DNA of 64,000 nucleotides, taken from Cobetia amphilecti (lineage in GTDB: Bacteria; Pseudomonadota; Gammaproteobacteria; Pseudomonadales; Halomonadaceae). A model generated the notes under the pieces. It did no database searches. It was not told where the DNA came from and was given only the letters and a program-made list of their open reading frames with translations. Shown here one piece after another: positions 36,161 through 44,188 of this stretch (its first letter is position 1; the number at the start of each line of letters is the position of its first letter). The stretch covers positions 2,976,001 to 3,040,000 of the forward strand of contig NZ_CP084115.1 of the NCBI RefSeq assembly GCF_020217465.1, read 5' to 3'. The translations under genes and the position numbers were made by a program.

Positions 36161-37267
36161 TCAGGGCGCCGTGGACGGATCACGTCCGAGGGTCTCGAGC
36201 ACTTCGACCAGCTTGTCGCGGCCGCCGATGCTAGCGTAGAAGTCCGGCCAGATGCTGGAGGCCTTGGCGATCCATTCCTGCTCGTCATTGGCGGGCTGGG
36301 TGATGGTCATGCCGTGCTCTTCCACCAGTGATTTCTTGATGGAATCCTCGGTGGCCAGCAGGTAGTCATAGCTGTGCGACGTCGCCTCTTCACCGGCCGC
36401 CAGCACCAGTTGCTGGTTCTCTTCGCTGAGGCTCTGGAAGGTGCCTTCGCCCATGATCAGCGGTTCCATCGAGAACACGTAACAGCTGTCGGTGACGTGG
36501 TTCTGCACCTCATAGAACTTCATGGCATCGATGGTGATGTAGGGATTGTCCTGGCCATCGACGACACCCTGTTGCAGGGCGGTGAAGGTCTCGGACCACG
36601 CCAGCGGGTTGGGGTTGACGCCCCAGGACTGGTAGGAGGAGATCATGATCTCGTTCTTGGGCACGCGAATGACCATGCCTTCTAGGTCTGCCGGTGATGC
36701 CACCGCCTGCTTGGAATTGGTCAGACGACGACAGCCGGAATAGGCCCAGCCCAGAATGCGGATACCGGAATCGCGCAGGGTGTTCTCGCGCAGCTCATCG
36801 CCGATCTTGCCTTGCGTCAGCGCCTTGGCATCGTCCGGGCCGTGGATGACATACGGCAGGGTCAGCACGCCGACGGTCGGCGAGAATGGCGTCAGGTTGT
36901 TGATCGCCACCACGGACAGGTCAACGAGCCCCATGCTGGCGTTGTTGACGGTATCCTGCTCGCTGCCCAGCTGGCCGTTGGGGAACAGGTCCACCTTGAT
37001 GTCGCCGCCGGATTTCTCTTCCACCAGGCTTGCGAAGGTCTTGCCCAGTTCATACTGGGTGCCGCCGGCGGCATCGCCGAGGGCCATCTTCCAGGTCGCG
37101 GCATTGGCGCCAGCGGCCATGCCCAGACTCGCGGCAGTCACCGCGATGGCCAGCGTGGACTTGAAGGCGCTGGCGCGAGATACGCTGGTGCGAGATACGC
37201 CAGTGCGAGATACGCCAGTGCGAGTCAGCAAGCGGAGGTCTGAAAGGGTCTGTGTCGAGTCGATCAT
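36161..37267 (-). CDS. TRAP transporter substrate-binding protein (DctP family)
   Basis: A 368-residue binding protein. The long signal peptide (residues 1-56, cleavage near GANA-AT) has an unusual n-region containing RTGVS-RTGVS-RTSVS repeats (16-30). The DctP fold follows, with VDLFPNGQLGSEQD and LEGMVIRVPKNEIM holding the ligand arginine, and WSETFTALQQGVVDGQDNP. ATG 37267 is chosen because GGACAG precedes it and the signal begins there; the frame is open to 37537 without homology. Gap of 161 bp to dctQ. Candidate taurine-binding protein by context. Confidence 0.87.
   Translation of the reverse strand: MIDSTQTLSDLRLLTRTGVSRTGVSRTSVSRASAFKSTLAIAVTAASLGMAAGANAATWKMALGDAAGGTQYELGKTFASLVEEKSGGDIKVDLFPNGQLGSEQDTVNNASMGLVDLSVVAINNLTPFSPTVGVLTLPYVIHGPDDAKALTQGKIGDELRENTLRDSGIRILGWAYSGCRRLTNSKQAVASPADLEGMVIRVPKNEIMISSYQSWGVNPNPLAWSETFTALQQGVVDGQDNPYITIDAMKFYEVQNHVTDSCYVFSMEPLIMGEGTFQSLSEENQQLVLAAGEEATSHSYDYLLATEDSIKKSLVEEHGMTITQPANDEQEWIAKASSIWPDFYASIGGRDKLVEVLETLGRDPSTAP
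37175..37219. repeat. 15-bp tandem repeat in the signal-peptide region
   Basis: GCGAGATACGCTGGT (37175-37189) is followed by two exact GCGAGATACGCCAGT units (37190-37204, 37205-37219). They encode the Arg/Thr/Val/Ser pentapeptides in the signal peptide of the TRAP binding protein. Confidence 0.93.
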
Positions 37268-37516
37268 CTTGTCTGTCCCGTCGTTATTGTTGTTGCGGGC
37301 TCCTGACGGCTGCGCGTGATAGCGAGCGGGGTACTGCACCTCATATCGCCAATGACTTCGCGTCTGCACCACTATCTTGCAGCGCCTCGTGTCATTCACG
37401 ATTGCCATCACCTGCTCATCTACAGCCCCAGGAAAGGGAGTGTGAAGTCGCGTCGTGCTTGAACTGTGCTTTCGTTGTACCTGCCAGATCACTTTCTCCC
37501 CGTGCGCCATTCCTCG

Positions 37517-37550
37517 ATAGAACCAGTCCGTCGGCATCGATGGGGCCAGT
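37517..37550 (-). promoter_or_regulatory. Candidate TauR operator: direct repeats 23 bp apart
   Basis: On the minus strand, ACTGGTTCTAT (37517-37527) and ACTGGCCCCAT (37540-37550) are direct repeats spaced 23 bp. They lie in the 487-bp region between the divergent TRAP and MocR genes. The same spacing and a similar sequence are seen upstream of tauX (41688 and 41711). The TauR site reported in Rhodobacter, CTGGACYTAA in direct repeat, is similar. The rest of 37268-37754 shows no gene. Confidence 0.55.
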
Positions 37551-37754
37551 CCCGGCTGGCTATTGCTCTCCCGACGGGGGTCTGCCTCAATGAAGCCATA
37601 CCGGTGGCTGCCGCCTCAGGGCAGGCAGTGTCCCACGCGCCACTCACTGACGGCGCACCGCAGGGCAATCAGGTACAGAAAATGCATATAAAACGGGCAC
37701 TTCCGCTGGAAAGTCCTCGTGACGACACGCTCGCGAAAACAATAGAGAACACGC

Positions 37755-39374
37755 ATGAGCCATCCGCTGTTTCACCTCGATTCCTCGCGCAAGGAAAGCC
37801 TGCAATTCCAGATTCGCGAGCAGATTTCCCAGGCGATTCTCGAAGGCCATCTGCCACGTGATGTCGCGCTGCCCTCCAGTCGCAAGCTGGCCCGCGAGCT
37901 GAATGTCGCGCGCAATACCGTGATGCTGGCCTATGAGCAGCTGCTGGAAGACGGCTTTCTTATCGCCCGCGAGCGCAGCGGTTACTTCATCAATCCCGAG
38001 ATTCTCAAGGGTCGCGCCGATACGCCGGTGCGCCTCAATGATATCGAGGCCGACAGCCTCGACTGGGATGAGCGGCTGGCCTTCAAGCCCTCTGAGCAGC
38101 GCGCCATCGAGAAGCCCGGCGACTGGCACCAGTACGACTACCCCTTTTTATATGGCCAGCTGGACCCGGAATTCTTCCCCACCCAGCACTGGCGCGAATG
38201 CAGCCGCGACTCGATGAGCGTGCCGTCGATTCGCAGCTGGTCGGTGGACCATCTCAACAATGACGACCCGCTGCTGATCGAGCAGATCCACCAGCGGTTG
38301 CTGCCGCGTCGCGGCGTCTGGGCAAGCCCGGAGGAAATCCTGATCACGGTGGGCACCCAGCAGGCGCTGTGGATCAGCTGCATGCTGCTGCTCAAGCAGG
38401 GCCAGCGCTTCGCGATGGAGAACCCCGGCTACGTCGACATGTACAACATCGCCAGCACCTTCACCGATGACATCCAGCTGCTGCCCATCGACGACAAGGG
38501 CATGCAGCCGCTGGAATCGCTCAAGGACTGCCGCCTGGTGTATGTCACGCCCAGCCACCAGTCGCCGACGACCATCACCCTGCCGCTGGAGCGTCGCCGC
38601 CAGCTGCTGGACATGGCCGAGACCGGCAACTTCCTGATCATCGAGGACGACTACGAGAGCGAGAGCAACTACGCCGACAACCCGACGCCCGCGCTCAAGA
38701 GCCTCGACCGCCACAAGCGTGTCATCTATGTCGGCAGCCTCTCCAAGACCCTCGCCCCCGGTCTGCGCCTGGGCTACATGGTCGCGCACCCGACCCTGAT
38801 TCGAGAGGCCCGCGCCCTGCGCCGCCTGATGCTGCGCCATCCGCCGACCAACAATCAGCGTGCGGTGGGACTCTTCATCGCGCGCGGCTATCACGACAGC
38901 CTGATCAATCAGATGCACCAGGTGATGCAGCGGCGCTTCCTGCTGATGCGTGACGCCATCCAGCGCCATCTGCCGATGATGAGCACGCCGGCCACCTACG
39001 GCGGGTCCTGCTTCTGGATGCACGGCCCGAAGAATCTGAATGCCCACCGCCTGGCCGCCCTCGCCCGCGAGCAGAGCATCCTGATCGAGGTCGGTGACTT
39101 GCACTTCTTCTGTGATCGCAGCAGCCACCGCCACTACTTCCGGCTTGGCTTCTCGGCGATTCCGGAAGCGCGCATCGAGGCCGGCATCCTCAAACTGGCC
39201 GCGCTGGTGCCGCTGGCGATGGACGAGGCACCGTCAGTTGCGGGCACAGGGGAAGAAGCACCGGAGACGGACGCAACGAAGACGGACGCACCGGAAACAC
39301 AAGCACAGCCGTTACCCCCTCAGCCCGCCCTGCCCACTCCCCACGGCGCATCACGTCGGCAGCGCGCCAGCTAG
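37755..39374 (+). CDS. tauR: MocR-type regulator (GntR HTH fused to aminotransferase), TauR-like
   Basis: A 539-residue MocR/PdxR-family protein. The N-terminal GntR winged helix is at about 10-80 (LPSSRKLARELNVARNTVMLAYEQL). The aspartate-aminotransferase-fold domain follows (about 125-490), with the PLP lysine in SLSKTLAPGLRLGY. A low-complexity tail rich in Thr, Pro, Glu and Gln closes it. TauR, the activator of taurine genes in Rhodobacter, is of this type. It is divergent from a TRAP operon and next to tauXY. The name is inferred from context and from the candidate operators. Confidence 0.75.
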   Translation: MSHPLFHLDSSRKESLQFQIREQISQAILEGHLPRDVALPSSRKLARELNVARNTVMLAYEQLLEDGFLIARERSGYFINPEILKGRADTPVRLNDIEADSLDWDERLAFKPSEQRAIEKPGDWHQYDYPFLYGQLDPEFFPTQHWRECSRDSMSVPSIRSWSVDHLNNDDPLLIEQIHQRLLPRRGVWASPEEILITVGTQQALWISCMLLLKQGQRFAMENPGYVDMYNIASTFTDDIQLLPIDDKGMQPLESLKDCRLVYVTPSHQSPTTITLPLERRRQLLDMAETGNFLIIEDDYESESNYADNPTPALKSLDRHKRVIYVGSLSKTLAPGLRLGYMVAHPTLIREARALRRLMLRHPPTNNQRAVGLFIARGYHDSLINQMHQVMQRRFLLMRDAIQRHLPMMSTPATYGGSCFWMHGPKNLNAHRLAALAREQSILIEVGDLHFFCDRSSHRHYFRLGFSAIPEARIEAGILKLAALVPLAMDEAPSVAGTGEEAPETDATKTDAPETQAQPLPPQPALPTPHGASRRQRAS

Positions 39375-39384
39375 CCTGACCCTT

Positions 39385-39429
39385 GCGAGGAGATGAGAGG
39401 CGAGGAGATGAAAGGCAAGGAGAAAAAAG
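39385..39429. repeat. 15-bp tandem repeat just after the MocR gene
   Basis: GCGAGGAGATGAGAG (39385-39399), GCGAGGAGATGAAAG (39400-39414) and GCAAGGAGAAAAAAG (39415-39429) begin 11 bp after the stop codon. Confidence 0.88.
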
Positions 39430-39522
39430 GCGAGCCGTCGTATCGGCCATGGCTGAGGCAAACCATGCCCCTCCCAAGCAACGATAACCCGCAATGATTA
39501 TCTTCTGGATAACAAAAATGCT

Positions 39523-39559
39523 CCCGCACTGATCATTAAAACGATCAATGCGGGAGCAT
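39523..39559 (-). terminator. Intrinsic terminator of the tauXY unit
   Basis: On the minus strand ATGCTCCCGCA (arms 39528-39538 with 39549-39559) form a stem extended by GATC/GATC near the loop and followed by TTTTTG. It lies 35 bp after the tauY stop. Confidence 0.85.
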
Positions 39560-39593
39560 CCGGGTCATCGTGGTATCAGTGGCGAGTCACACC

Positions 39594-41057
39594 CTACTGC
39601 GCTTCATCCTTCATCGCGTACCAGCGATACAGGCAACGCTGGCCGGTGCGGCGGAACGGCGCAAACAGCGGGGATTCGACCTTGTTGAGCACATTGGGAT
39701 ACGGCAGGCGTGACTGGAAGATCGGCAGCACGAGATCCGCCGCGTCCTTGGCGATCCATTGAGCGAGGCGCTTGCCCGCCTGGGCGGAATACATCACTCC
39801 GTTGCCGCCATAGCCCATGGCGTAATAGATGCTCTGCTTGGGGTCCGGCTGATGGATGCGCGGCATCATGTCATGGCTGACATCCACCCAGCCCCACCAG
39901 GAGTAATCGACCTCGATGCCGCTCAGCGCGGGGAACTTGCGGTGCATGTCGGCGATCAGCAGCTGCTCGTACTGCGCCTTGGGCGCGTCACGCCCCGAGA
40001 CGGCACTGCGACTACCGATCTGCAGGCGGTTGTCCGGCAGCAGGCGATAGTAGTGGCGCAGCACGCGGGTGTCGGTGAGCACCTGATGGGTATGGAAGCG
40101 GGTCGCCTCGATTTCCTGCGCCGTCAGCGGGCGCGTCACCAGCGAGTTGGAGAGCACCGGCATCAGGCGCTTGTCGAGCTCCGGATGCAGCTTGCCGGAG
40201 GTGTAGCCGCCAGTGGCCATGCCCACCGAGCGCGCCTTGACCACGCCACCCGGCGTCGTCAGATAGTGAACGCCATCGCGGGTCTCCCAGCTCTCCACCG
40301 GGCTTGCCGGGTGCACCTTGACGCCCAGGCGGCGCGCCTTGCGCAGATAGCCGAAGGCCAACTTGCCCGGGTGCACGCCGATACCTTCCGGCTCGTGCAT
40401 CGCACCGCAGGCCTCTTCATCACCGACCCACTCATTGCGCACCGTGGCGCCATCGATGATGCGGGCATCGTAATTGAAGGTCTCGCGCAACAGGCGTGCT
40501 TCCTTCTCCAGCCCCGGCATCATGCGCTCGCGGTGGGCGATATACAGGTGGCCGCCCGGCTGCGGATCGCAGTCGATGTCCTTGATCAGCTCCTTGAAAT
40601 TCTCCATGCCCTCGACGCACTCGCGGTGCAGGCCGTGGGCGGCCTCGAGACCATATCGCTCGATCCACTGCGAGCGCTTGAGGCGACCGGTGGCGCACTG
40701 CGCCTGCCCGCCATTGCGGGTCGAGCAGCCCCAGCTGACCCGATTGGCCTCCAGCACGGTGGCCTTGATGCCGTACTTCTCGGCCAGCACGATGGCGGCG
40801 GTCAGGCCCGTGAAGCCGGAGCCGACGATCACCACATCGGCGTCGATATCACCCATCACCGGGCCATCGTCTGCCGGCGGCTCACCGGCGGTGGCGACCC
40901 AGTAGGTCGGCGCGTAGTCGCGCCCTTCGCCGGGGGTGGCACTCACCAGCGGGTCGTAGGCCGGGTCATACGGCCGCGAGGCCTGAGTGGCCGGGCGCTG
41001 CTCTGATTCGTTGCCCATGTCCGACGGCCGGGCGCCGTGCTGCACGATAGTTTCCAT
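39594..41057 (-). CDS. tauY: FAD-dependent oxidoreductase, taurine dehydrogenase large subunit
   Basis: A 487-residue DAO-family flavoprotein. The dinucleotide-binding motif VVIVGSGFTGLTAAIVLA (about 73) and RNGGQAQCATGRL are seen, and MGYGGNGVMYSAQAGKRLA near the C-terminus closes the FAD site. PuuB-like amine oxidases look similar. What points to TauY is the gene immediately upstream: a small NTF2/SnoaL-like protein of the kind annotated as TauX, in the order tauX-tauY, next to a TauR-like regulator and near xsc. The reaction would be oxidative deamination of taurine to sulfoacetaldehyde. ATG 41057 has GGAGG 10 nt upstream. Confidence 0.75.
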   Translation of the reverse strand: METIVQHGARPSDMGNESEQRPATQASRPYDPAYDPLVSATPGEGRDYAPTYWVATAGEPPADDGPVMGDIDADVVIVGSGFTGLTAAIVLAEKYGIKATVLEANRVSWGCSTRNGGQAQCATGRLKRSQWIERYGLEAAHGLHRECVEGMENFKELIKDIDCDPQPGGHLYIAHRERMMPGLEKEARLLRETFNYDARIIDGATVRNEWVGDEEACGAMHEPEGIGVHPGKLAFGYLRKARRLGVKVHPASPVESWETRDGVHYLTTPGGVVKARSVGMATGGYTSGKLHPELDKRLMPVLSNSLVTRPLTAQEIEATRFHTHQVLTDTRVLRHYYRLLPDNRLQIGSRSAVSGRDAPKAQYEQLLIADMHRKFPALSGIEVDYSWWGWVDVSHDMMPRIHQPDPKQSIYYAMGYGGNGVMYSAQAGKRLAQWIAKDAADLVLPIFQSRLPYPNVLNKVESPLFAPFRRTGQRCLYRWYAMKDEAQ

Positions 41058-41172
41058 CTCGAACACCTCCTCTCACCCACGGGGCGCACGCCATGACCTG
41101 ACGCCATGACGTGCTGCCCCGGGGCAAAGACAGCTTCAGAAACCTCTTCCCTGATCGTTGCGCCGCTGGCGC

Positions 41173-41559
41173 TCAGACGTTGACGGGCGGACGGTTCTTG
41201 CGGAAGGCATTCTTGATCGCGATCTTGCCGTCACGCAGCGTGAAGGCGTCGATCATGCGCGCTTCGCTGCGCGCGCCATCGGCGGTGGTGCCGGTGTAGG
41301 TGCTGATGACGAAGCCACGCTCGCCATCGGCGAAGATTTCCGCGTCGATCCACTGGGCATCCGGCGCGTTCTGCCAGGCGGCGGAGAGGCCCGCACGCAC
41401 GGCGTCCTGACCGGCGAAGGTCTTGCCTTCGAGTTCCGGCCCGGCGATGGCGAGGAATTCGCAGTCATCGGTCATCATCGACAGGCAGTCGTCGATGTCG
41501 TGACGGTTGAGGGCGTCGCAGAAGGCGGTCAGCAGTTCGATGGTGGCTTGGTGAGTCAT
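41173..41559 (-). CDS. tauX: NTF2/SnoaL-like protein, taurine dehydrogenase small subunit
   Basis: A 128-residue cystatin-like-fold protein. The N-terminal helix ATIELLTAFCDALNRHDIDDCLSMM and DDCEFLAIAGPELEGKTFAGQDAVRAG pattern is that of SnoaL/SgcJ-type proteins. Alone it could be a ketosteroid-isomerase-like enzyme. It directly precedes the FAD protein at 39594 and matches the small-subunit partner of taurine dehydrogenase. Candidate TauR sites lie 129-201 bp upstream. The 115 bp between tauX and tauY hold no other gene. Confidence 0.7.
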   Translation of the reverse strand: MTHQATIELLTAFCDALNRHDIDDCLSMMTDDCEFLAIAGPELEGKTFAGQDAVRAGLSAAWQNAPDAQWIDAEIFADGERGFVISTYTGTTADGARSEARMIDAFTLRDGKIAIKNAFRKNRPPVNV

Positions 41560-41577
41560 GGGTCGGGCTCCGCAGTC

Positions 41578-41625
41578 TTGTTGTTGGGCTTGTTGTTGAG
41601 CTTTTGGCTGAGCTTGTTGCTGAGA
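41578..41625. repeat. 12-bp degenerate tandem repeat, four copies
   Basis: TTGTTGTTGGGC, TTGTTGTTGAGC, TTTTGGCTGAGC and TTGTTGCTGAGA lie head to tail in the leader of tauX, 19 bp upstream of its start codon. Confidence 0.8.
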
Positions 41626-41687
41626 TTAAGGAGCGGCAGCAAGCGCTGCGCCATGACCCGAGACTACGCCGACACTTGCACCGCCCT

Positions 41688-41760
41688 TTAGCACCAGTTG
41701 GCTGCCACCGATTGGGCCAGTTGGCACCAGCGGGGCTGCCCTGGTGCCAACTGGTCCCAT
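41688..41760. promoter_or_regulatory. Candidate TauR operator cluster with 14-bp inverted repeat
   Basis: On the minus strand ACTGGTGCTAA (41688-41698) and ACTGGCCCAAT (41711-41721) are direct repeats spaced 23 bp. A third copy, ACTGGTCCCAT, lies on the plus strand at 41750-41760. Within the block CCAGTTGGCACCAG (41717-41730) and CTGGTGCCAACTGG (41741-41754) are perfect inverted arms. No T-run makes it a terminator. The first two copies have the same spacing as the pair at 37517-37550. Confidence 0.6.
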
Positions 41761-41779
41761 TGCGCCGCCTTGGGACGAC

Positions 41780-42919
41780 TCAAACTGCAAGGGCCTCAGG
41801 CGCTGCCACGCCCGGTGGCGTGAAGGCCTCCGCTGACATGAAGCTCTCGCGCCCGAGCAGGATGTCACTGAGCAGGCGCGTGGCGGCGGGTGCCAGCACC
41901 AGGCCATTGCGGTAGTGGCCGGCATTCACGTAGAGGCCATCAAGCCCCGGCACCGCGCCGATGAAGGGCGTGCCATCCGGCGTGCCCGGACGCAGGCCGG
42001 CCCAGTGATGCTCCGGCGCCAGCTCACCCAGCGCCGGCAGAATACTCGCGGCGCTGGCATGCAGCGACTCGCGCGCCTGCGCGGTGGTGGACTTGTCAAA
42101 GTCCTGATGCTCCAGGGTCGAACCGATCAGAATCCGCCCATCGGCGCGCGGAATCACGTAGCGGCCATCGCACAGCACCACCCGCGACAGCAGCGGCGCA
42201 TCCACACTGCAGAGCCCCGCCGCCACCGGATTGAATACCATCATCTGACCCTTCACCGGGCGCACCGGCAGCAGCACACCGGCGGCGGCGAGCAGCCTGC
42301 CACTCCAGGCGCCGCCACACACCACGACGTTATCCGCGCTGAGGGTCTCATCAACAAGCCGGACGCCCGTGACTCGCGATGGCGTGGCAAGCACCAGCTG
42401 CGTGACCTCACAGTCTTCACGCACCCGGATACGCGGATGCGCCAGCAGACGCGCATGCAGCGCCTGACCGAGTCGCGGATTGCGGATGCTGCCGAGCGTC
42501 GGCATCCACAGCGCCTGCTGATGGCCACTGGCCAGATGCGGCTCGCGCGCGTAGAGCGCCTCACGCTCGATCACCTCCAGCGGCTTGTGCTGGGTGCGCG
42601 CCCAGTCCAGCGCCAGCGCCTCATCCTCGACCCGCAGATAGATCAGGCCCTTCTGGCGGTATTCGGGGTCGATGCCGGTGGCGTCCTTGAGCGCCTCGGC
42701 AAGCCTGGGGTATTCGCCTTCTGACCAGCGTGACAGTGATGAGATGGCGCTCGAATAGCGCCACGGATACAGCGGCGAGACGATGCCGCCACCGGCCCAC
42801 GATGCCTCGCGTCCGCACTGGCCGCGCTCCAGCAGCGTGACCGTCTGGCCCGCCTCGGCCAGCTGCCACGCCATCATCATGCCCATCACGCCGCCACCAA
42901 TGATCAGGGTATCGCTCAT
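41780..42919 (-). CDS. thiO: Glycine oxidase
   Basis: A 379-residue FAD-dependent amine oxidase. The FAD motif LIIGGGVMGMMMAWQLAEAG is at the N-terminus, SWAGGGIVSPLYPWRY follows, and HHWAGLRPGTPDGTPFIG with GHYRNGLVLAP near the end is the ThiO signature. The enzyme oxidises glycine to its imine, which feeds thiazole synthesis for thiamine. AAGG lies about 6 nt before ATG 42919. No other thiamine gene is near. Its position ahead of tauX may be chance; it is noted that Xsc in this region uses thiamine diphosphate. Confidence 0.87.
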   Translation of the reverse strand: MSDTLIIGGGVMGMMMAWQLAEAGQTVTLLERGQCGREASWAGGGIVSPLYPWRYSSAISSLSRWSEGEYPRLAEALKDATGIDPEYRQKGLIYLRVEDEALALDWARTQHKPLEVIEREALYAREPHLASGHQQALWMPTLGSIRNPRLGQALHARLLAHPRIRVREDCEVTQLVLATPSRVTGVRLVDETLSADNVVVCGGAWSGRLLAAAGVLLPVRPVKGQMMVFNPVAAGLCSVDAPLLSRVVLCDGRYVIPRADGRILIGSTLEHQDFDKSTTAQARESLHASAASILPALGELAPEHHWAGLRPGTPDGTPFIGAVPGLDGLYVNAGHYRNGLVLAPAATRLLSDILLGRESFMSAEAFTPPGVAAPEALAV

Positions 42920-43090
42920 CTGCCTTGCTCCTGCGGGGAATGAATAATCACAAATCTCATATTTCGATACGATTTGCATTATTTTTAGAAACAAAGCTAT
43001 ATTCACAGCATTGCCGCCGCCCGTTTTGCCTGTCCCCCCGCGACAGGTCCACCGGGCAGCCACCAACAAGAATGACGAGGGAGACACCCC

Positions 43091-44188
43091 GTGAGCGACG
43101 CCACCTTGACGCCTTCCAGCAGCGACACAAGCCCTGCCAGCGATGCAGGCCCCGCCGCCTCTGCCGAGCAGCCGCTGCCCGCCGGTCAGTTGCAGCCCAC
43201 TGAGCTGCGCGGCGTGCGCGAGCTGTTCGGCATCGACAGTGATCTCAAGGTGCCGGTATTCGTGGAGCGCGACGCCCACGTGCCGGAAATCGATCACGCC
43301 TATCGCTTCAATCCCGATGTCACCCTCGCCATCCTCGCCGGCTTCACCAACAACCGCCGCGTGATGGTTCAGGGCCTGCACGGCACCGGCAAATCGACCC
43401 ATATCGAGCAGATCGCCGCGCGCCTCAACTGGCCGTGCCTGCGCGTCAATCTCGATGGCCATGTCAGCCGGCTGGATCTGGTCGGCAAGGACGCCATCGT
43501 GATTCGCGACGGCGTGCAGGTCACCGAGTTCCAGGAAGGCATCGTGCCCTGGTCGCTGACCCGCCCCATCGCGCTGATCTTCGATGAGTACGATGCCGGC
43601 CGCCCGGACGTGATGTTCGTCATCCAGCGCATCCTGGAGCGCGACGGCCACTTCACGCTGCTGGATCAGAACCGCGTGATTCGCCCGCATCCGCAGTTCC
43701 GGCTGTTCGCCACCGCCAATACCGTCGGGCTTGGCAATCAGGATGGGCTCTATCACGGCACCCAGCTGCTCAACCATGCGCAGATCGACCGCTGGAACAT
43801 CGTCGCCAAGCTGGATTACCTGCCGCGTGAGGAAGAGGTGAAGATCGTGCTGGCGCGTGTGCCCGCCAAGGACAACGAGCGTGGCCGCGCCCTGATTCGC
43901 GCGATGGTCGCGGTGGCCGACCTCACCCGCAAGGGCTTCGCCAATGGCGACCTGTCGAGCCTGATGTCGCCGCGTACCGTGATCACCTGGGCGGAGAACT
44001 GCGAGATCTTCCGCAATCCGGCGCTGGCCTTCCGTCTCTCCTACCTCAACAAGTGCGATGAGCATGAGCGCCCGCTGGTCGCCGAGTTCTATCAGCGTTG
44101 TTTCGCCAAGGAGCTTGAGGAATCCGCGGCGCTGATGGAGAGCGACCTGATGGATGAACAGGACAGCGACAACGGAGCCCGGGCATGA
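43091..44188 (+). CDS. cobS: CobS-like AAA ATPase (cobaltochelatase subunit)
   Basis: A 365-residue MoxR-clade AAA+ ATPase with Walker [10 protein letters not shown] (about 95-103) and Walker [11 protein letters not shown] (about 160), plus [17 protein letters not shown] sensor region typical of CobS. In aerobic B12 synthesis CobS and CobT form the ATPase ring that works with CobN to insert cobalt. The start is GTG 43091, with GAGGGAG upstream, and the leader of about 45 residues is Ala/Ser/Pro-rich. The cobT start overlaps by 4 nt. No cobN or other cobalamin gene is nearby. Confidence 0.87.
   Translation: MSDATLTPSSSDTSPASDAGPAASAEQPLPAGQLQPTELRGVRELFGIDSDLKVPVFVERDAHVPEIDHAYRFNPDVTLAILAGFTNNRRVMVQGLHGTGKSTHIEQIAARLNWPCLRVNLDGHVSRLDLVGKDAIVIRDGVQVTEFQEGIVPWSLTRPIALIFDEYDAGRPDVMFVIQRILERDGHFTLLDQNRVIRPHPQFRLFATANTVGLGNQDGLYHGTQLLNHAQIDRWNIVAKLDYLPREEEVKIVLARVPAKDNERGRALIRAMVAVADLTRKGFANGDLSSLMSPRTVITWAENCEIFRNPALAFRLSYLNKCDEHERPLVAEFYQRCFAKELEESAALMESDLMDEQDSDNGARA

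Noticed and set aside
33484-37267. The TRAP-plus-stress-protein operon as the ectoine importer teaABCD
   Set aside because: Gene order fits, but as I recall the TeaA sequence this binding protein is not close to it, and the neighbours are sulfonate genes with no ectoine catabolism genes present. TeaD is kept only as a precedent for the stress protein.
41780-42919. thiO placed here to supply thiamine diphosphate for Xsc
   Set aside because: No other thiamine gene or thiamine riboswitch is near; the link is attractive but unsupported.
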